Part shown: one piece after another, positions 1 to 12,929 of the stretch | Layout of the letters: the number at the start of each line of letters is the position of its first letter | Position numbering within the stretch: position 1 is the first letter of the stretch | NCBI RefSeq assembly: GCF_023159225.1 | Contig: NC_063163.1 | Span: forward strand, 105,741,885 to 105,805,884 | Direction of reading: 5' to 3' | DNA length: 64,000 bases | Source of the DNA: Perognathus longimembris pacificus | Taxonomy: Eukaryota; Chordata; Mammalia; Rodentia; Heteromyidae | Notes under the pieces: generated by a model | What the model was told of the DNA's origin: nothing | Database searches by the model: none | What the model saw: the letters and a program-made list of their open reading frames with translations, nothing else | Program-made: the position numbers and the translations under genes

Positions 1-1392
1 GTCAGGCTCTCCTATTATCATGCTTCCTTTTGATTTCACAGTTCCTTGACAGTGAGCCAAGGATATTTATAGATATATTCAATATTCTTTGCTGTTCAGA
101 CTCTGGGTCATTCTTGATAGCTACTCCAGAGTCTCATTGTGAAAGATAATGTGTGAGAACAAAAATAACAAGAATTTTGAGGTTACAAAAGCTGCACTTC
201 ATATTTTTGTGGCTTCTTAATATATAAATTTGGATAAAGCTCTTATCTTGTCAAATGAATGTTAAGTGATCATATATATGCATATCTATACACATATATC
301 ATATGACATTCATAAATAACTATTTTCATTACTGCACAAGATTTATCTTATGTCATTTCTATAAAATGTTATGTTCAAAATTGTTCCCTTGAACTTTTTT
401 GAGATATTGAGATGTAATGTATTAAATATGTTAATTATCCTCAATTGATCACTTCCCAATCATACAAAAATCTATTCTTTGTAACTCATAAAAACATACA
501 TATGTTAATCAAAGACATTAACGTTAAGAAATCCTTCTAAACGAAAACAAAATGTTATTTCAAAGGATAAAGAAAATGTTCAAAACAACAAAAATGTTAC
601 TAAAAATTTCACCTGAAAAAATATTAGTAAATATAATAACATCTCCAAGAGAAGAGTGATGTTTCATATTCACAATGAGCATCTCCAGAGTAAGAGTGTT
701 TTCTAGCTATGTTCATTCACTTTTCACATAGAGATTTTAATATTTGCCAAATACAACCTAATTTGGTTGTGAAGTCAAAGTGTGGTTGATAAATATGAAA
801 GTCTTTTAAAGCTGAAAATCATGCACATAGTGAAGGTATTTTTCAAATAGTGTCTCCTTTACAGCATCGTTAATGAATGTTTTTATATTAGTCAACTCCC
901 GTGGAGGGGAAGTCTTCCTTTTCCTATGAATTTCTGCCACTGTTTGGATAGGAATGGTCCCCAAATGTTTCCTCAACTTCCTTTTCCTCAGATGGTATAC
1001 AGTGACATTTTCTTTATGACACATGAACAAGACTATCCACATGAATCTTTCTAGCCTTCTGTAAAGGGGAGAAATCATCAGGAATGATTGACATGTTGAA
1101 CGTTGTTTTCCTTCTCACTTAACAATTTCAGACAGCTGAATTGTAATCTTTTTGCCTGTTATTGCAATTTTTTCTGTCAATTTCCCAATCATTAAAAAAA
1201 ACAACAGAGCACAGAAGGAGCATGATAATATTTTCCTTTTTAATTTTATTGATGACTTCTGATCACCTCCAATGTACTAAGATAACAAAATTTTCATTTA
1301 AATAATAGAACAGATATTAGAAGGATTCATAGTGTCATAAGTCTCTCATTTGCATGTTTCAGTTCTTCATAATGGTTAACATATAGCTCCTA
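1..1392. other. Gene-free AT-rich DNA
   Basis: No recognised repeat or gene. The only notable item is a minus-strand open frame ending at 806, listed separately. Confidence 0.5.
806..1058 (-). other. Unidentified open frame, possible terminal exon
   Basis: On the minus strand an open frame runs to a TAA at 808-806. It can be opened at 1058 by a good splice acceptor: a pyrimidine-rich stretch ending in TTTACAG, with AG at 1060-1059. The peptide is basic and hydrophilic, with K/R-rich clusters (RKRKLRK, HRKRK) and a C-terminal stretch rich in F, Y and H. I recognise no domain or family. No upstream partner exon is evident, because the window ends about 100 kb short of what a search would need. 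It may be a lone exon, a pseudogene piece or a chance frame; the length, roughly 84 residues, is not beyond chance in this composition. Confidence 0.2.
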
Positions 1393-1600
1393 AATGTACA
1401 TTTTATTAGGCATTATGCTAATATAACTAATCTTATTTAATTCTCCCAACCCACAGAAGGGACACTATGAGTTTCCACAAATGGCAGATGGGGAATCAAA
1501 GGTTTATAGACAATGTTAAAGGTCAAATGAAGTGTTTGATCAAGAATTCAAAGTAAGTCCATCTAACTCCATAGCCTGTGCTCTTTGCTTGCACTTTATT
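1393..1600 (-). repeat. MIR SINE, minus strand
   Basis: Follows the MIR consensus in reverse orientation: a reduced 'attttattaggcatta' start, 'ttatttaattctcccaac', 'ggcagatggggaatcaaagg', then the 'ccatagcctgtgctcttt' end. Heavily diverged, as expected for this mammal-wide family. Confidence 0.6.
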
Positions 1601-1859
1601 GAGAAATACCAATTGTTATAAAAGCACAGACACAGGGTGAAGCCAGTGATCACATACAGAAAATGTCAGGGATTTCAAAGATGGAGCAAGAAAGTAAGAA
1701 GGGCAGAAGAGGCAAGAAGCACTGAACACCAGGAGAGCAATCCTAAAGGATATTCACAGAACAAAGACTGGAGACAATAAGAAGTCAATCTCAAGCAGCA
1801 AGGGTGACTGGACAAAAAAAAGGTGTAGGAAAAAAATTCCCAACTTCCACATTTATTGG

Positions 1860-2300
1860 CAATAATTTTTTGTGTACTGTTACTAGGACGTGAACTCCAG
1901 GCCTTACACTTTTTTTTTTTTTTTTTTTTTTTTTTTGCCAGTCATGGGGCTTAAACTCAGGGCCTAAGGGCTGGCTGTTCCTGGCTTCCTTTTGCTCAAG
2001 GTTAGCACTCTGCCAACTTGAGCCACAGCGCCCCTTCTGGCCTTTTCTATATATGTGGCGCTGAGGAATTGAACCTTAGGGCTTCATGTCTAAGAGGCAA
2101 GCACTCCTTCTACTAGGCTATATTTCCAGCCCCAAGGCCTTATACACTTGATCATGGCTGATGCCCTACCACTGGAGCCACCCCTCCAGTTCCAGCTTTA
2201 GCTGATTAGATGAATTTGTCTGCTTGGACTGGATTTGAACCAGGATCCTCAGAGACCTCAGCTTCTGCATAATAGGAATATAGATGGTACCCACAGGTGC
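1860..2300 (-). repeat. B1-Geo type SINE, split by a nested SINE
   Basis: The two halves, 1860-1909 and 2134-2300, join into one minus-strand SINE: right-monomer end (tgtactgttactaggac, gaactccaggcctt), then 'ggagccacccctccag', 'agctgattagatg', 'ggatcctcagagacctcagc' and the B1-like head near 2300. The gap is exactly the IDL-Geo insertion. The element is old and diverged. Confidence 0.7.
1910..2133 (-). repeat. IDL-Geo SINE nested in an older SINE
   Basis: On the plus strand it reads T27, then gccagtcatggggctt..., and ends ...ctaggctatatttccagcccc, the reverse complement of the dimeric IDL-Geo unit. A target duplication of about 12 bp (aggccttacact at 1899-1910, aggccttatacact at 2135-2148) flanks it. 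Confidence 0.85.
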
Positions 2301-3105
2301 TGACTACACACCCCTACCTTGAAACAAATATAGAAAATAATAGACTTTGTACGGAAATTACACAAAGAGATGATGTTTTTTGTGACTGTGAATAGAACAA
2401 ATGCAACAAAAGAAACCACAGCATTTCCCCTGCCCCTTATATCCTGAGAGTCAATATTTTATTGTACCAGTGGCTCTTCATATAACATCAACATGAAAAC
2501 TCTATTGTCAAGACTAATTGGAACATATGGTGTAGTCAAAGCCAAAAGGATCCCCAGACCAAGCCCTGGAAATGAACTAAATGCCCGTTCCAAAGGCATC
2601 AGGTAGGAAGGGCATCTTATTCTCTAACACAGAGCATGACTTTATATAAAGATGTTTGAATTTCTGCCCTTTGGGAAGTTGTCCCCCCCAAAGAGAAAAG
2701 AGCGGGATGGAACCAAGTATGCCTATCTTATTTATCAAGTTAAATCCAGTCCCTTTACCTTCAGGCAGAGCAAGTAAGTGTAGAAAGGTCAGGGGTTAAA
2801 TCAAGTGGATATCATCTATAAGGATAGAGAAGCAAAAATCGTTAGAAAGAATTTTCTTGTGATGTTTAATTGCCATAGTAAAACAATATGTATAATCAGA
2901 TCATTTGCACTGGGTAGAGCCTTCTAGATTGGGATTTGTTTCTCAATTAATTTATATATAGGTTAATAAGAATTAAATAGGAAAAGAGATGCCCTGAGAA
3001 AATTCTTAGTAGATGTGCCCAAGTATGTACAGATATACATACAGATAGGAATTTTCAGAGAGAAGAAGGTGGGATGGAGGGCTGCAAAGAAGGAAGAAGG
3101 GAGGA
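2301..3105. other. Gene-free, no repeat recognised
   Basis: AT-rich sequence. I see no gene, RNA or clear repeat. Confidence 0.4.
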
Positions 3106-3109
3106 ATGG

Positions 3110-3156
3110 ACAGAGAGAGACACACAGAGAGAGACACACAGAGAGAGACAGAGAGG
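3110..3156. repeat. Tandem repeat of a 14-bp GA/CA unit
   Basis: About three copies of gagagacacacaga-type units in purine-rich sequence starting near 3060. Short open frames on both strands here are products of this repeat. Confidence 0.85.
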
Positions 3157-4796
3157 AAGGAGCAACTGGGATAATTTAACCCATTCTTGCTTTGTTAATG
3201 CTTTAATTTTGTTAGCTGAATGCAGTGAAATCTTATATTGGTACGATAGCATGAATATATATGAATCTTCTAGTCCAGCCTAGCAGTATTTAGGAATTAG
3301 GGAAGACAGGATCATTTTCTGTTCATGTTTATAATCACCACATAATCACCAAGAAATTAGTAGGAACACCTGGTTATAAGTGTTATAAAGATAAATCACA
3401 TTGTCAAGATAAGATGAGTCGTAACTCATGATAGGGAGCACTCACTCCTGTAAAATTAGGCCCAGACTTTAAACCTCAGTGGTCATACTCAAGATTTTAT
3501 TTTTCCAGTTAAAATAAGTATAAGAATGAATTTAATCTTCTCCACCAGACCTGCTAAGGAACAAGCTTTTGCTTTGAGACACAGTGGAGTTTCTAAAACA
3601 AGCAGTTACCTTACTTCCCTGAGAATTCATAAGGTCCTTTCTGTTTATTAGTGATACATACGAGCTTTCGCTTTGACAATTAATAGGAAATCGGAAGCTA
3701 TTTCCCACTTTACTTAATCACACAGCACAGCAAGATCCAGATTGTGGAATCCTTCTACCTTCCTTCCCTTCATGTGGATGCTCTTGTTTTCCCTCCATAT
3801 TCAGTACTTATCAGTATTAGCTGAAGAATGTAGTCGGACTTTGCAAAAGGTAATTTGCTGAGGTAACCATGTACAGTCACCTTGGATAAACTGAAATTAC
3901 ATTGGACTGTGCCTTGCCCTTGAAAATAAACTATCAGAAATATAACAGTGAAAGAAGAAAGTCAAATGATTTGCAAAGTATCCATTTCTTTTGGAAAATT
4001 CACTTTCTATAGTTGTTTCATAAGAATGGGTAGATGAGTATCAAAGATGAAACAATCCAAAATCATTGATGCCACATCTTCATGTGGAAACCCCTCAGGA
4101 GTGAATTTCACTGTTTGTACTGGCATATGGGAACTACATGAATATCTTCCATAACATGAATTGAAATGTGAATCTGGCTCAAGGGATATCAATGCCAGGA
4201 ATTTTTTGAGGGGATCAGATTGGAAATCAGGTCATTTCCCTGGTAATTCTTTGGGGAAGCTCAGAAATTCAGGTCATTAAATAACTATTGCATATCTATT
4301 TTTACCATAGATAAGTAAAAGTTTTCACTGCATTTTCTAGCCAAGTAGATAAAAGGAGATGTATAACATAGGGAATTGCTAATTAATAGGAATAAAGTTT
4401 CAGTTGGTTCAAGATGTGTAAGTTCTGGAGATATTCTGTACAACATTGTGCCCAGTACTTTAAAGATGTTGTGCTGTACACTTTAAAAAAATCTATGAGG
4501 GGAATAGATCTAATATTAAGAGTTCTTACCGCAGTGATAAAAATGAAAGGTAGAGAGCAGCTTACATTTGTCTTTCAAGCTTTAATATATATATGTATAT
4601 ATATTATTTTTACTCCTTTTATGCCTCAAAGGTTATTACTCTTTTCAAATCACAATACCAAGAAACATCTAAGGAAAGTGAGAACAATGGAAACAGTTGA
4701 AATAGAAATGTATTCAGCAAAAGGTTATTAAGAATTAAAATGCTTACTTGGATCAGATGAATCTTGGCCATGCAAGTCAGACTTGCACTCATGGTT

Positions 4797-4799
<3 letters not shown>
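3157..4799. other. Gene-free, no repeat recognised
   Basis: Includes a 61-codon minus frame (4007-4192) and a 105-codon plus frame (4414-4731). Neither has a recognisable motif, and both are within chance length. No repeat family was recognised. Confidence 0.4.

Positions 4800-4859
<60 letters not shown>
4800..4859. repeat. (CT)n microsatellite
   Basis: About 30 uninterrupted CT dinucleotides. It encodes an artefactual Leu-Ser run in one frame. Confidence 0.98.
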
Positions 4860-4863
<4 letters not shown>

Positions 4864-5265
4864 CCAGTATCTTTTGAAGGAAGTTGTCTTAAACCTTTAT
4901 TCACTAATGACTAGAGTTCACACCAAAGTCTGTTTTTCTTTAGTTGAACCTACAGTATTCAACTCAATTGGAAACGAGTTTTGAGTTGTTTAATGAATAG
5001 TTCGTTAGTATAAAGTACTTGAGTATGTACAAATTTATTTTAAAATGAGTGTAGGATAGCTTAGTGATAAACCATATTGCTCTCACATCCACTCAATTGG
5101 GTTTTTTTCTTGGGAACCAAAGGTGCATGATCTGGTGTTTGCCCTTCATATTGGACACAGTCCACATTTTTCATAAACTGTATCCTCTTTAGAACCTTTC
5201 AGGTGCATTCCTAGATACATGTGCTGATTATGATGTGTTGTGAAAACATTTTGCTTCCTCTTGAC

Positions 5266-5477
5266 TTTTTTTTTTTTTTTTTTTGGCCAGTCCTGGGCCT
5301 TGGACTCAGGGCCTGAGCACCTTCCCTGGCTTCTTTCCGCTCAAGGCTAGCACTCTGCCACCTGAGCCACAGCGCCCCTTCTGGCCGTTTTCCATATACG
5401 TGGTGCTGGGGAATCGAACCGAGAGCTTCATGTGTAGGAGGCAAGCACTCTTGCCACTAGGCCATATTCCCAGCCCC
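5266..5477 (-). repeat. IDL-Geo SINE
   Basis: Begins on the plus strand with a T-run and ggccagtcctgggcc and ends ...ccatattcccagcccc. The 15-bp target duplication tcctcttgacttttt is perfect (5256-5270 and 5478-5492), so this is a well-preserved insertion on the minus strand. Confidence 0.93.
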
Positions 5478-5605
5478 TCCTCTTGACTTTTTAGGGGAAA
5501 GTATTCCCAAGATATTCATGTAAATGCCAAATCCATGTGAATATTTCTTTACCTATTATATTTTTATTATCTTGAAGTATTTGTACAAAGGACTTAAGAT
5601 TCAAT

Positions 5606-6260
5606 GAAAGCATTGTTTAGGAATGCAGAGCATCTTGATCGATGTCACCCTTTCATCATTCTCCCTATCCCACCCAACTGAACTTTTCTCTTCAGTTTTA
5701 TAGGATGTACGTTGAGTATTGTGGCAGCATTTTCTTCCTGTTCCACCATTTGTTTATCTAGTCCCCTTCCATGACCTCCCCTGCCCCTGACATCTTTCAA
5801 GTGTCAATTTTCTTGTATTCATTTCGTTGGACTATGAGTTAATTTTTCCCAAGGAATTACACCGCCTGAATGCTCTCCTAAAAATACCACACTTCAGTTA
5901 ATATGCTTGTGTCCACTTGCATACAACTTTGTATGTGTTTACTTATCTATTTATAAGTTAATTCTAGCTTTCATGAAAGAAAGAAAACATGCATCATCTG
6001 TGTCTATGGGCTTGCCCTGCTTCACTTGACATAATTTTTCCATGTTCCATCTATTTATTGGCAAATGATGAAATACCATTTTCCTAATGGATGAGTAAAA
6101 TTTCATTATGTATATGTATCAAAAATTTTTGATGCATTTGTCCATTGACATGTATCTGGGCTGTTTCCATAACTTGGCTATGGTGAATAGGGCAGCACTG
6201 AACATGGTTGTCCAAGTTGTTTTCCTATGTCTGAATTTGTAATCTTTTGGATTAATGATA
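5606..6260 (-). repeat. LINE-1 fragment, ORF2 end and 3' UTR
   Basis: The right part (about 6050-6260) reads as the reverse complement of the conserved L1 ORF2 C-terminus: a 'gctgtttccataacttggctatgg' type stretch, split in register with other L1 copies. The left part (5606-6050) contains the 3' UTR motif 'gatgtcaccctttcatcatt' that recurs at 53,860, 55,890 and 60,600. Broken by many stops and indels. Confidence 0.75.
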
Positions 6261-6485
6261 TGACTATTTTAATGGAGCTTGTGGGTAGGAAAACAGGGTG
6301 ATTCTTTATTGGATTTTATGTCCCTTTGGGTTTCACAAAGTTGAATGAATGTCATATAAGCACTCAAGGAGCCTAGTATGGAGTAGAGGGCTGTAGGGCT
6401 TTAAGGAGAATAAAAAAAAATCTCCAGCCAAACATGAACCCATAAACAACTAGTTCTACCAAATGATCACATAAACTGTTATCAG

Positions 6486-6731
6486 GGGGCTGGGGATATG
6501 GCCTAGTGGCAAGAGTGCTTGCCTCGTATACATGAGGCCCTGGGTTCAATTCCCCAGCACCACATATACAGAAAACGGCCAGAAGCGGTGCTGTGGCTCA
6601 AGTGGCAGAGTGCTAGCCTTGAGCAAAAAGAAGCCAGGGACAGTGTTCAGGCTCTGAGTCCAAGCCCCAGGACTGGCAAAAAAAAAAAAAAAAAAAAAAA
6701 ACAAACACAAAAAACCAACCAAAGAAACAAA
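6486..6731 (+). repeat. IDL-Geo SINE
   Basis: A complete dimer: gggctggggatatggcctag left half, right half from gaaaacggccagaagcgg, then an A-rich tail with C interruptions. The target duplication aaactgttatcag is perfect (6473-6485, 6732-6744). The left half has an A box (TGGCCTAGTGG) and a B box altered to GGTTCAATTCC, consistent with CpG decay. Confidence 0.93.
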
Positions 6732-6997
6732 AAACTGTTATCAGAAGGGCTTCTGGGGGTTTTGAAATTGCTAAATTAAACTCAGTTACATGAGTGTTCT
6801 TTAATATCACAATTATTAGGGCCTCTTTATAGTGATCTCCAAACATAGACGAATATGTAGTATTTCTCAAACTCATTTGGACTTAAGTGGCCTTCTTTTA
6901 AAAAAGTTTTTTTTTTAATTAAAACCAATGTTCTTCAAAATATGATTTAGGAAGTGCTGTAAAAAGAATGGGGTAAGAGGAGAATCTGGGAGATTAA

Positions 6998-7203
6998 CAA
7001 TAATAACAACTAATATTTATATGGTGCTTCCTGAAGTGTTTTCTCATTTATTAGCTCTTCTGATCCTCAGGGCAAATAGTTTTACAGAGGAGAAAGACCT
7101 TAGTAACTTTTCAAAATATGTGCAGTTATAAAAAGGCAGAGTTTTTACGTAGCTGTAGAGGTCTTGGCTTTAGTTAAAATATCCTTTTCACTATACTGTC
7201 TTC
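6998..7203 (-). repeat. MIR SINE, minus strand
   Basis: Recognised from 'aacaactaatatttata', 'ttctcatttattagctcttc', 'gatcctcagggcaaatag' and 'acagaggagaaagacctt', in the order of a reversed MIR. Confidence 0.65.
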
Positions 7204-10019
7204 TAGTAAAGATATCATATCTTTTGTTTCAGTTTTTGCTGAAGGATAGTTTTAAATTATGTGTCTTAATATCGTTATTGTGAATATCCTTTCTATATCA
7301 GAGCAAGTTCTAAAAGATCTATCCACTGGCCTTCATGTTCATCTTCCTCCCACTGCTCGTTATACCCTACCTTTATCAGATAACACAGCAGAAATAAAGG
7401 AATACTCAAAGAGTCTCATGAAAGACTTTTAATAATTTTTTTACTTTTTACAAAAATGGCTAGCAAATAGAGGAGCAACCTAAAAAGGAGGGTCAGTCTT
7501 TTGTGGCTAGTGGCAGTTAACAGCTGTTACCTCAATCCCTGAAAGGGGAAGGAGATGGAGAGTTACTTCCCCTGAGCAAACTATAGATAGAAATTGCCTA
7601 GCAAAGAGAAGCAGCCAAGCTATGGTGCAACAGAGTAGAAAGAGCTGAAGAGTTCAACACACTTAATTTCAGTCTTGTCTCACTTTTTGACAAATTCCTG
7701 AAATGAATCAAAACCCAGTAAGAAACCAAAGGGCCAGAGACTTTGTTGATAGAATACATATAAGTAAATCAATCTTGCACGTTACAGCAAAAGTCAATGA
7801 AGGAGGATGCAACTTGTACCAAAGGTGTACATGGAACATGCCAGTTCATTAAGGCCGTCAAACTATGTCAGCAGGTGGAATGAGCAGGCCTCTGGGATTA
7901 ACTGCCACTGATCTGTTTCAGAGATGAAGACCTTGGTGAAAATCTAGAAACAATAATGCACCTCATTTCTTTGGGATGGTCATTCTCTGTGATATTTGTA
8001 ATTAAACAATAATCTCATAGGAGGGCACCTCAGAATTTGCTTTTCTGTTTTGCTTTGAGATGAAAGCATATGCCAGAAATGAGGGTTCTGATACACTCAT
8101 TTGGTTTCCATCACCTACTGGGTTCGTCACTTCCTGCTTAGAAAGTGCTATTTGCACTCACCTGAGCCTCAGGGCTTTCTTGTTGTGAACTTCCAGTTAC
8201 ACTCTACATGGGAGAGATGTATGTTATCCCATAAGAGATTTATGCACAGTGGAATCAATTTGCTATTAGTGTCTTGAGGTTTGATGATCAAGATGAAGCT
8301 ATGCTAAATTAAAATTTCCCCCTTTTTAGCTACAACAATCATATCTTGAGAACTGGGTATTATGTCCAAGTAAAGAAGAAAGAGGTAGAGTCAGAAAAGA
8401 ACAGAAATAATGAAGATAAAGAAGGGAAAAATAGCCCAATAATTAAACTCTGCTTCTTAGTTATTTTGAGATTATTTTTTGAAACTTTCACATGTTCATA
8501 TTTTATGAGTTTCATAATTAGTTCAAGGAAAATCCTCATATCAATATCTAAAGGTTATTGGTGGCATAGAGATAGCTACACCATTTAGTTTAATTAGTCA
8601 ATGAATGGCACTTTTGCTGTCCCCAAATTCTGGTGACCTACCTTCTACAACTTTCAAGAAATTCATTAATCTGCTTCTAAGATTTTCAGATATCTAAAAG
8701 GAACATGTAAATGTTAAAATGGATGCTTTATTGTATTTCAAACATAATCAAATTATTCTCTTCAAATAATGCAACCCACAGATGCCTTTAAGAGACTGAT
8801 GATCTCAAGATACATATCTGACCTCAATGCTTGTTTAAAACTGTAGGACTCTGGAAGAATATTTGTGGTCCATTTTACTAATTATACATAACCTGGGTCC
8901 CAATCTAAGAAATTTGTCCATGAAGGGCAGGTGTGCCTCACCAATGCTTCACCTAGGAATACATTCTAACTTGTGGAATTGTAAAAACAGTGTAAGGAAA
9001 TCTAATTGTTTATGTTTCTCCTGTGCTGTAGCTTCAAAACCACAACTTCCTAAGTATCACAACCAGACCCCGTGCCTCCAGGAAAACAATTGTCTAATGC
9101 CAGCATTGTTGTATATTCTGGAAGTGGAGGGTAAAACCCTCCTTAGGCAAGGGATATTCAAGGCACTGATTTCATAACCTTGGTGTGCTAGTTTCCCCTG
9201 GCAACCACTGGTTCTTCCAAGGTTACAGTGGGTAACAAATTAGAAGCAGCAAAGCAGAGGGCTGATAGAAGCAGGCACACTGAAAAGTGACAGGTATCTA
9301 AAAGTGAATATAGAGAAACTCCACTGAGTGGAAATGCCTAGCAGCCTATGGCCAGTAAGTACTGGCCACATAATCCTTAGTACCATAGTCAACCCTGAGA
9401 GCATCACTTTATATGAGCTATACTCATGGCCCTGAGTCATCAAGAAAAGATTAACTTATGTGAAGAATATTCTGTTTAGTAAGGAAAATAGGTTTGCAAT
9501 ACATTTTAGAAAGATTCTCATCAAAATGATTATACAGAGAGGGGACATTTAGTTGTTGAAAATGCTGGATATGAAAGTTTTTGATTTATGGAAGGTATTT
9601 TTTCCTCAAGGACCAAAGATAGACACTTGGAAGCCCCTGATTGCTTATTGGCATAGCAAATGTTATTTCTCCTTTACAATAGGATGCCTGCCTAGGTCTT
9701 TTCAAGTCACAGGAGTGATGAGGACCAGAGATGTAATTTTATAAGAGGAAGAATTAAAAAATGTTCTAATTTTGAATATAAGTTGGGTACTTGAAAAAGT
9801 AGGGTGGAGTCAATGTGAGAAGGGTAGATGATGAAGAGAAGAAAGAGAGAGAGTGTAGTCAAGAATTTATTGTATACCCTACAAAAATTAAGAAAAGCAA
9901 GGGAAAGATTGGAGTAGGAGAGATGGGTAAGAACATTGGAAAGGGTGATATAGATGCAGATATATTGCATTCATAAACTGCTTTGTTGAATGGCAGCTCC
10001 TTTGTACAACTACTTAAAG
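7204..10019. other. Gene-free, no repeat recognised
   Basis: About 2.8 kb without an assignable repeat. Several 60-104 codon frames, the longest at 8863-9177, lack any motif. Confidence 0.4.
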
Positions 10020-10105
10020 ATAAGAAAAAATAGACACTTGAGTTATGTGTGCCTTTGGCTGTGGTAAACAATGCTGCAATAAATATAGATGTGGAAAAAA
10101 ATAGA
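10020..10105 (-). repeat. Short LINE-1 fragment
   Basis: The segment 'ggctgtggtaaacaatgctg' followed by caataaatata matches the reversed L1 ORF2 C-terminal stretch also seen near 6,190 and 49,170. Confidence 0.5.
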
Positions 10106-12920
10106 AAGAATACTTGAAAGAGGCAGCAGTTCAAAGAAGTAGTCTCTTTACCACTTCTGGTACATGGGACTTATTGTACATACCTGCTTTCCTCTCCAAA
10201 ATTGCTACCAAATCTAGAAGCTGTTGAACTTCTTTACTGTCTTCTTACTTGCCTGGCAGTGGATAGGCAGCTGGGCCTTCTCTATTTCTCTCTCTGTCTT
10301 TGTTTCTGTGTCTCTGTCTCCATTTCTCTCTATCTCTCATTCTCCAGTTTTATCTCTTTACTTACCTATGGTTTATTAACTGAAAATTAGAGGGTGCTGA
10401 GCTAATTCCTCCCACAATTTGAGCTGCACAAGTCAGTAGATTCGCCTCTGTAGAGGAGCAGAAGCTTCTTCCATACAAGCATGTCTTTGAATCTACTTTT
10501 CATTCTCAAATAAACACACCAAAAATTTTATGAAAGTGAGGAAATAAAACTCACCATTGGAGGTTAGGCAGATAATGGTAAAAAGAACATAAGTCCTACA
10601 TCTAAAAGACGTCATATCCCACGATCTATTCAGAGCAAGATAAAAAGACAAACATGAAATGTGATTTGAATTTCTTGAAGCTGAAACACTACCACTGCAT
10701 TTGCACAAGACATGATACCCTAAAAAGAAACCAGACGAATCTACAGGTAAAAAAATATTACTTCAATAGTTTATCAATGTAGGCCAATACAAAATCAATG
10801 GTTATTGGCCAACACTTAGAATATATTATCTATGAGACAGCCTCCTTCCAATGAAAATACAAAGTACAGGCTTCATAGAGAATATGTATAAAACATTTAT
10901 GGAATTTATTATAACTGTACACAATAAAAATATAATAGGGAAATAAATGGAGACACAGACATTGCCCATAGTAGATGACCCAGTAATACTAATTTTCCTC
11001 AAAGAACCATCACAATGTGAAAAAAAATTCTCAAAGTTATTTTTATGGTACTGTATAAACAGATGATGAAAGTAATACAGGGGGATAAAGTGCTAAGCAT
11101 TTGTAAAATGTTGTAAAATAAAAAAAATCAAATACAACCCTTTTCCACACAGAATATCAAGGACTAAACAACTGTAGTTAAGGCAGTAAAAGATTTTTAA
11201 AGAGCTTAGACTCATTGGGTGTTCAAACAGAATTGATAGCCTAGAAAATGTATGCACAAATCAAAATCAAGTATATCAGAGTCAACATTGAAATAAGTGA
11301 GAAAATAATGCCCTATTTATGAGTTGTGACAATTTTGTATTCTTATGGAGAAAAATATACCTCCCTTCCATATTATGCCGAAAATGTACTTCCAGGATTA
11401 GAGATCTAAGTGAAAATGAAAGACAAATAATAGAGAGAAGGCACATAGATGCTTTAAAATAGGGCAATGTCTTATTTATTAAACATTGTAATGTCTACTC
11501 GTAGCTTAAAATACAGCTTTCTATGCTTGATGGTTTTTGTTAGATCTCTGTTCCCATATCTACTTTTCCACTATTTCTTGTCCTACTTTCTCTTCTGGTA
11601 CTATACTCATCTTTATAAACTGCCTGACATAAGCTCCAGTCACTGAATTTGGCCAACGGGAAGCACTGGTAGATTAGGTAGTTGCAGAAGAGACTATTTA
11701 TCATTCCTTCCATTCCCTTCTTACCTTTCCCAAGTATGGTAGATACCATTTCTCTAGATCCTATGGTTCTTCTTTCCTCATTGTAGCTTTGGTTCTCACC
11801 AGATATATTTATATTAATATACTGTTCCCTACTGTCATGTTAAATTTTGATTATCCACATGATTAGTAAAGCACTACTAATCCACTAGATTAGTAAAGCA
11901 CATTTTTGGATGTGTTTGTGAGAGTGTTTCCAGAGGTGTATCAAATCACAAGGGCTCTGATCTAGTGGATAGCTTATGGAAGTGCTAGACTCAAAATTAT
12001 TGGTAGACTTTTGGGAGAAGGAAAGTGAGGCCTGCTTGGAGGATATTAATAACTGGGATGGGTGGATGGGTGAGGGGTTTTTCTTCGCAGCTATATCTGT
12101 ACCTTTCTCTTCCTGTTCTAGCTCCATTCTACTTCCTGCTGGCCATGAGCTGCTGAGCTCCTCTTTACCACACTCTATGTGATATCTTGATTATTTTGGT
12201 CACCACAATGCAAGTTAATTAACAGATCTCCCTTTGTACTTCTAGGGTGATCCTTTCATTACCTCCTTTTCTTGAACTAAAGTTTGTGAGGGTACAAGCT
12301 ATTTAAAGCTACTTACTATCTGTATTAAATGCCAGAAATAAAACCAGTAGGATACGTACCTGACACATATTAAGTTCTTTTGATTTTCTTGGTCTCACCT
12401 CACCTTCATATACATATTTTAGGACAGAACATGCTTGTAGTAGTTCTACCTTTTGAAGCTTCTAGTCACGTGTCTTGTGTCCCTGGCTCCTGTTGCTCCT
12501 TTCAGAACTCATGTGAAATCCCGCAAGCATGAAGTCCAGAGAGCCTATAGCCTAAGCCAGAAATGCAGAAGATTAATTCCCCTGCAAGTAAACATTGATC
12601 TGTGGGAGAAAGGAGATGGAAGAAACATGATTGAAACGTCAGCTTGTTTTACCTTCTGAGATGTTACCTGTTACTGAACAGCTGCTTTATGCTGCTGTGT
12701 GTCCTTGCTAGAATAAAGCAGTGCATGGCATGGGGGCTCATCTCTTTGTTTTTGTTCTTTATCCTTGACTTCTTTAACTTTCTTCCTTCTTATCTTCACT
12801 GCTAGGGGATAGCACTGCCCAAACAAAGCTTCAGCAGTTTGTTTGAACTTGGCTTTAAAAGAAAAAAGGGTAAGGCCCTGGTGATATGTTAAATAATAAT
12901 ATCTCCCTCAGATACTATGG
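10106..12920. other. Gene-free, no clear repeat
   Basis: Pyrimidine-rich patch at 10,280-10,350. A 14-bp direct repeat gattagtaaagcac occurs near 11,861 and 11,888. Otherwise I see no structure. Confidence 0.4.
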
Positions 12921-12929
12921 CTTGGGTAA

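Noticed and set aside
4748..4984. 78-codon frame over the (CT)n array
   Set aside because: Open because of the dinucleotide repeat; low complexity.
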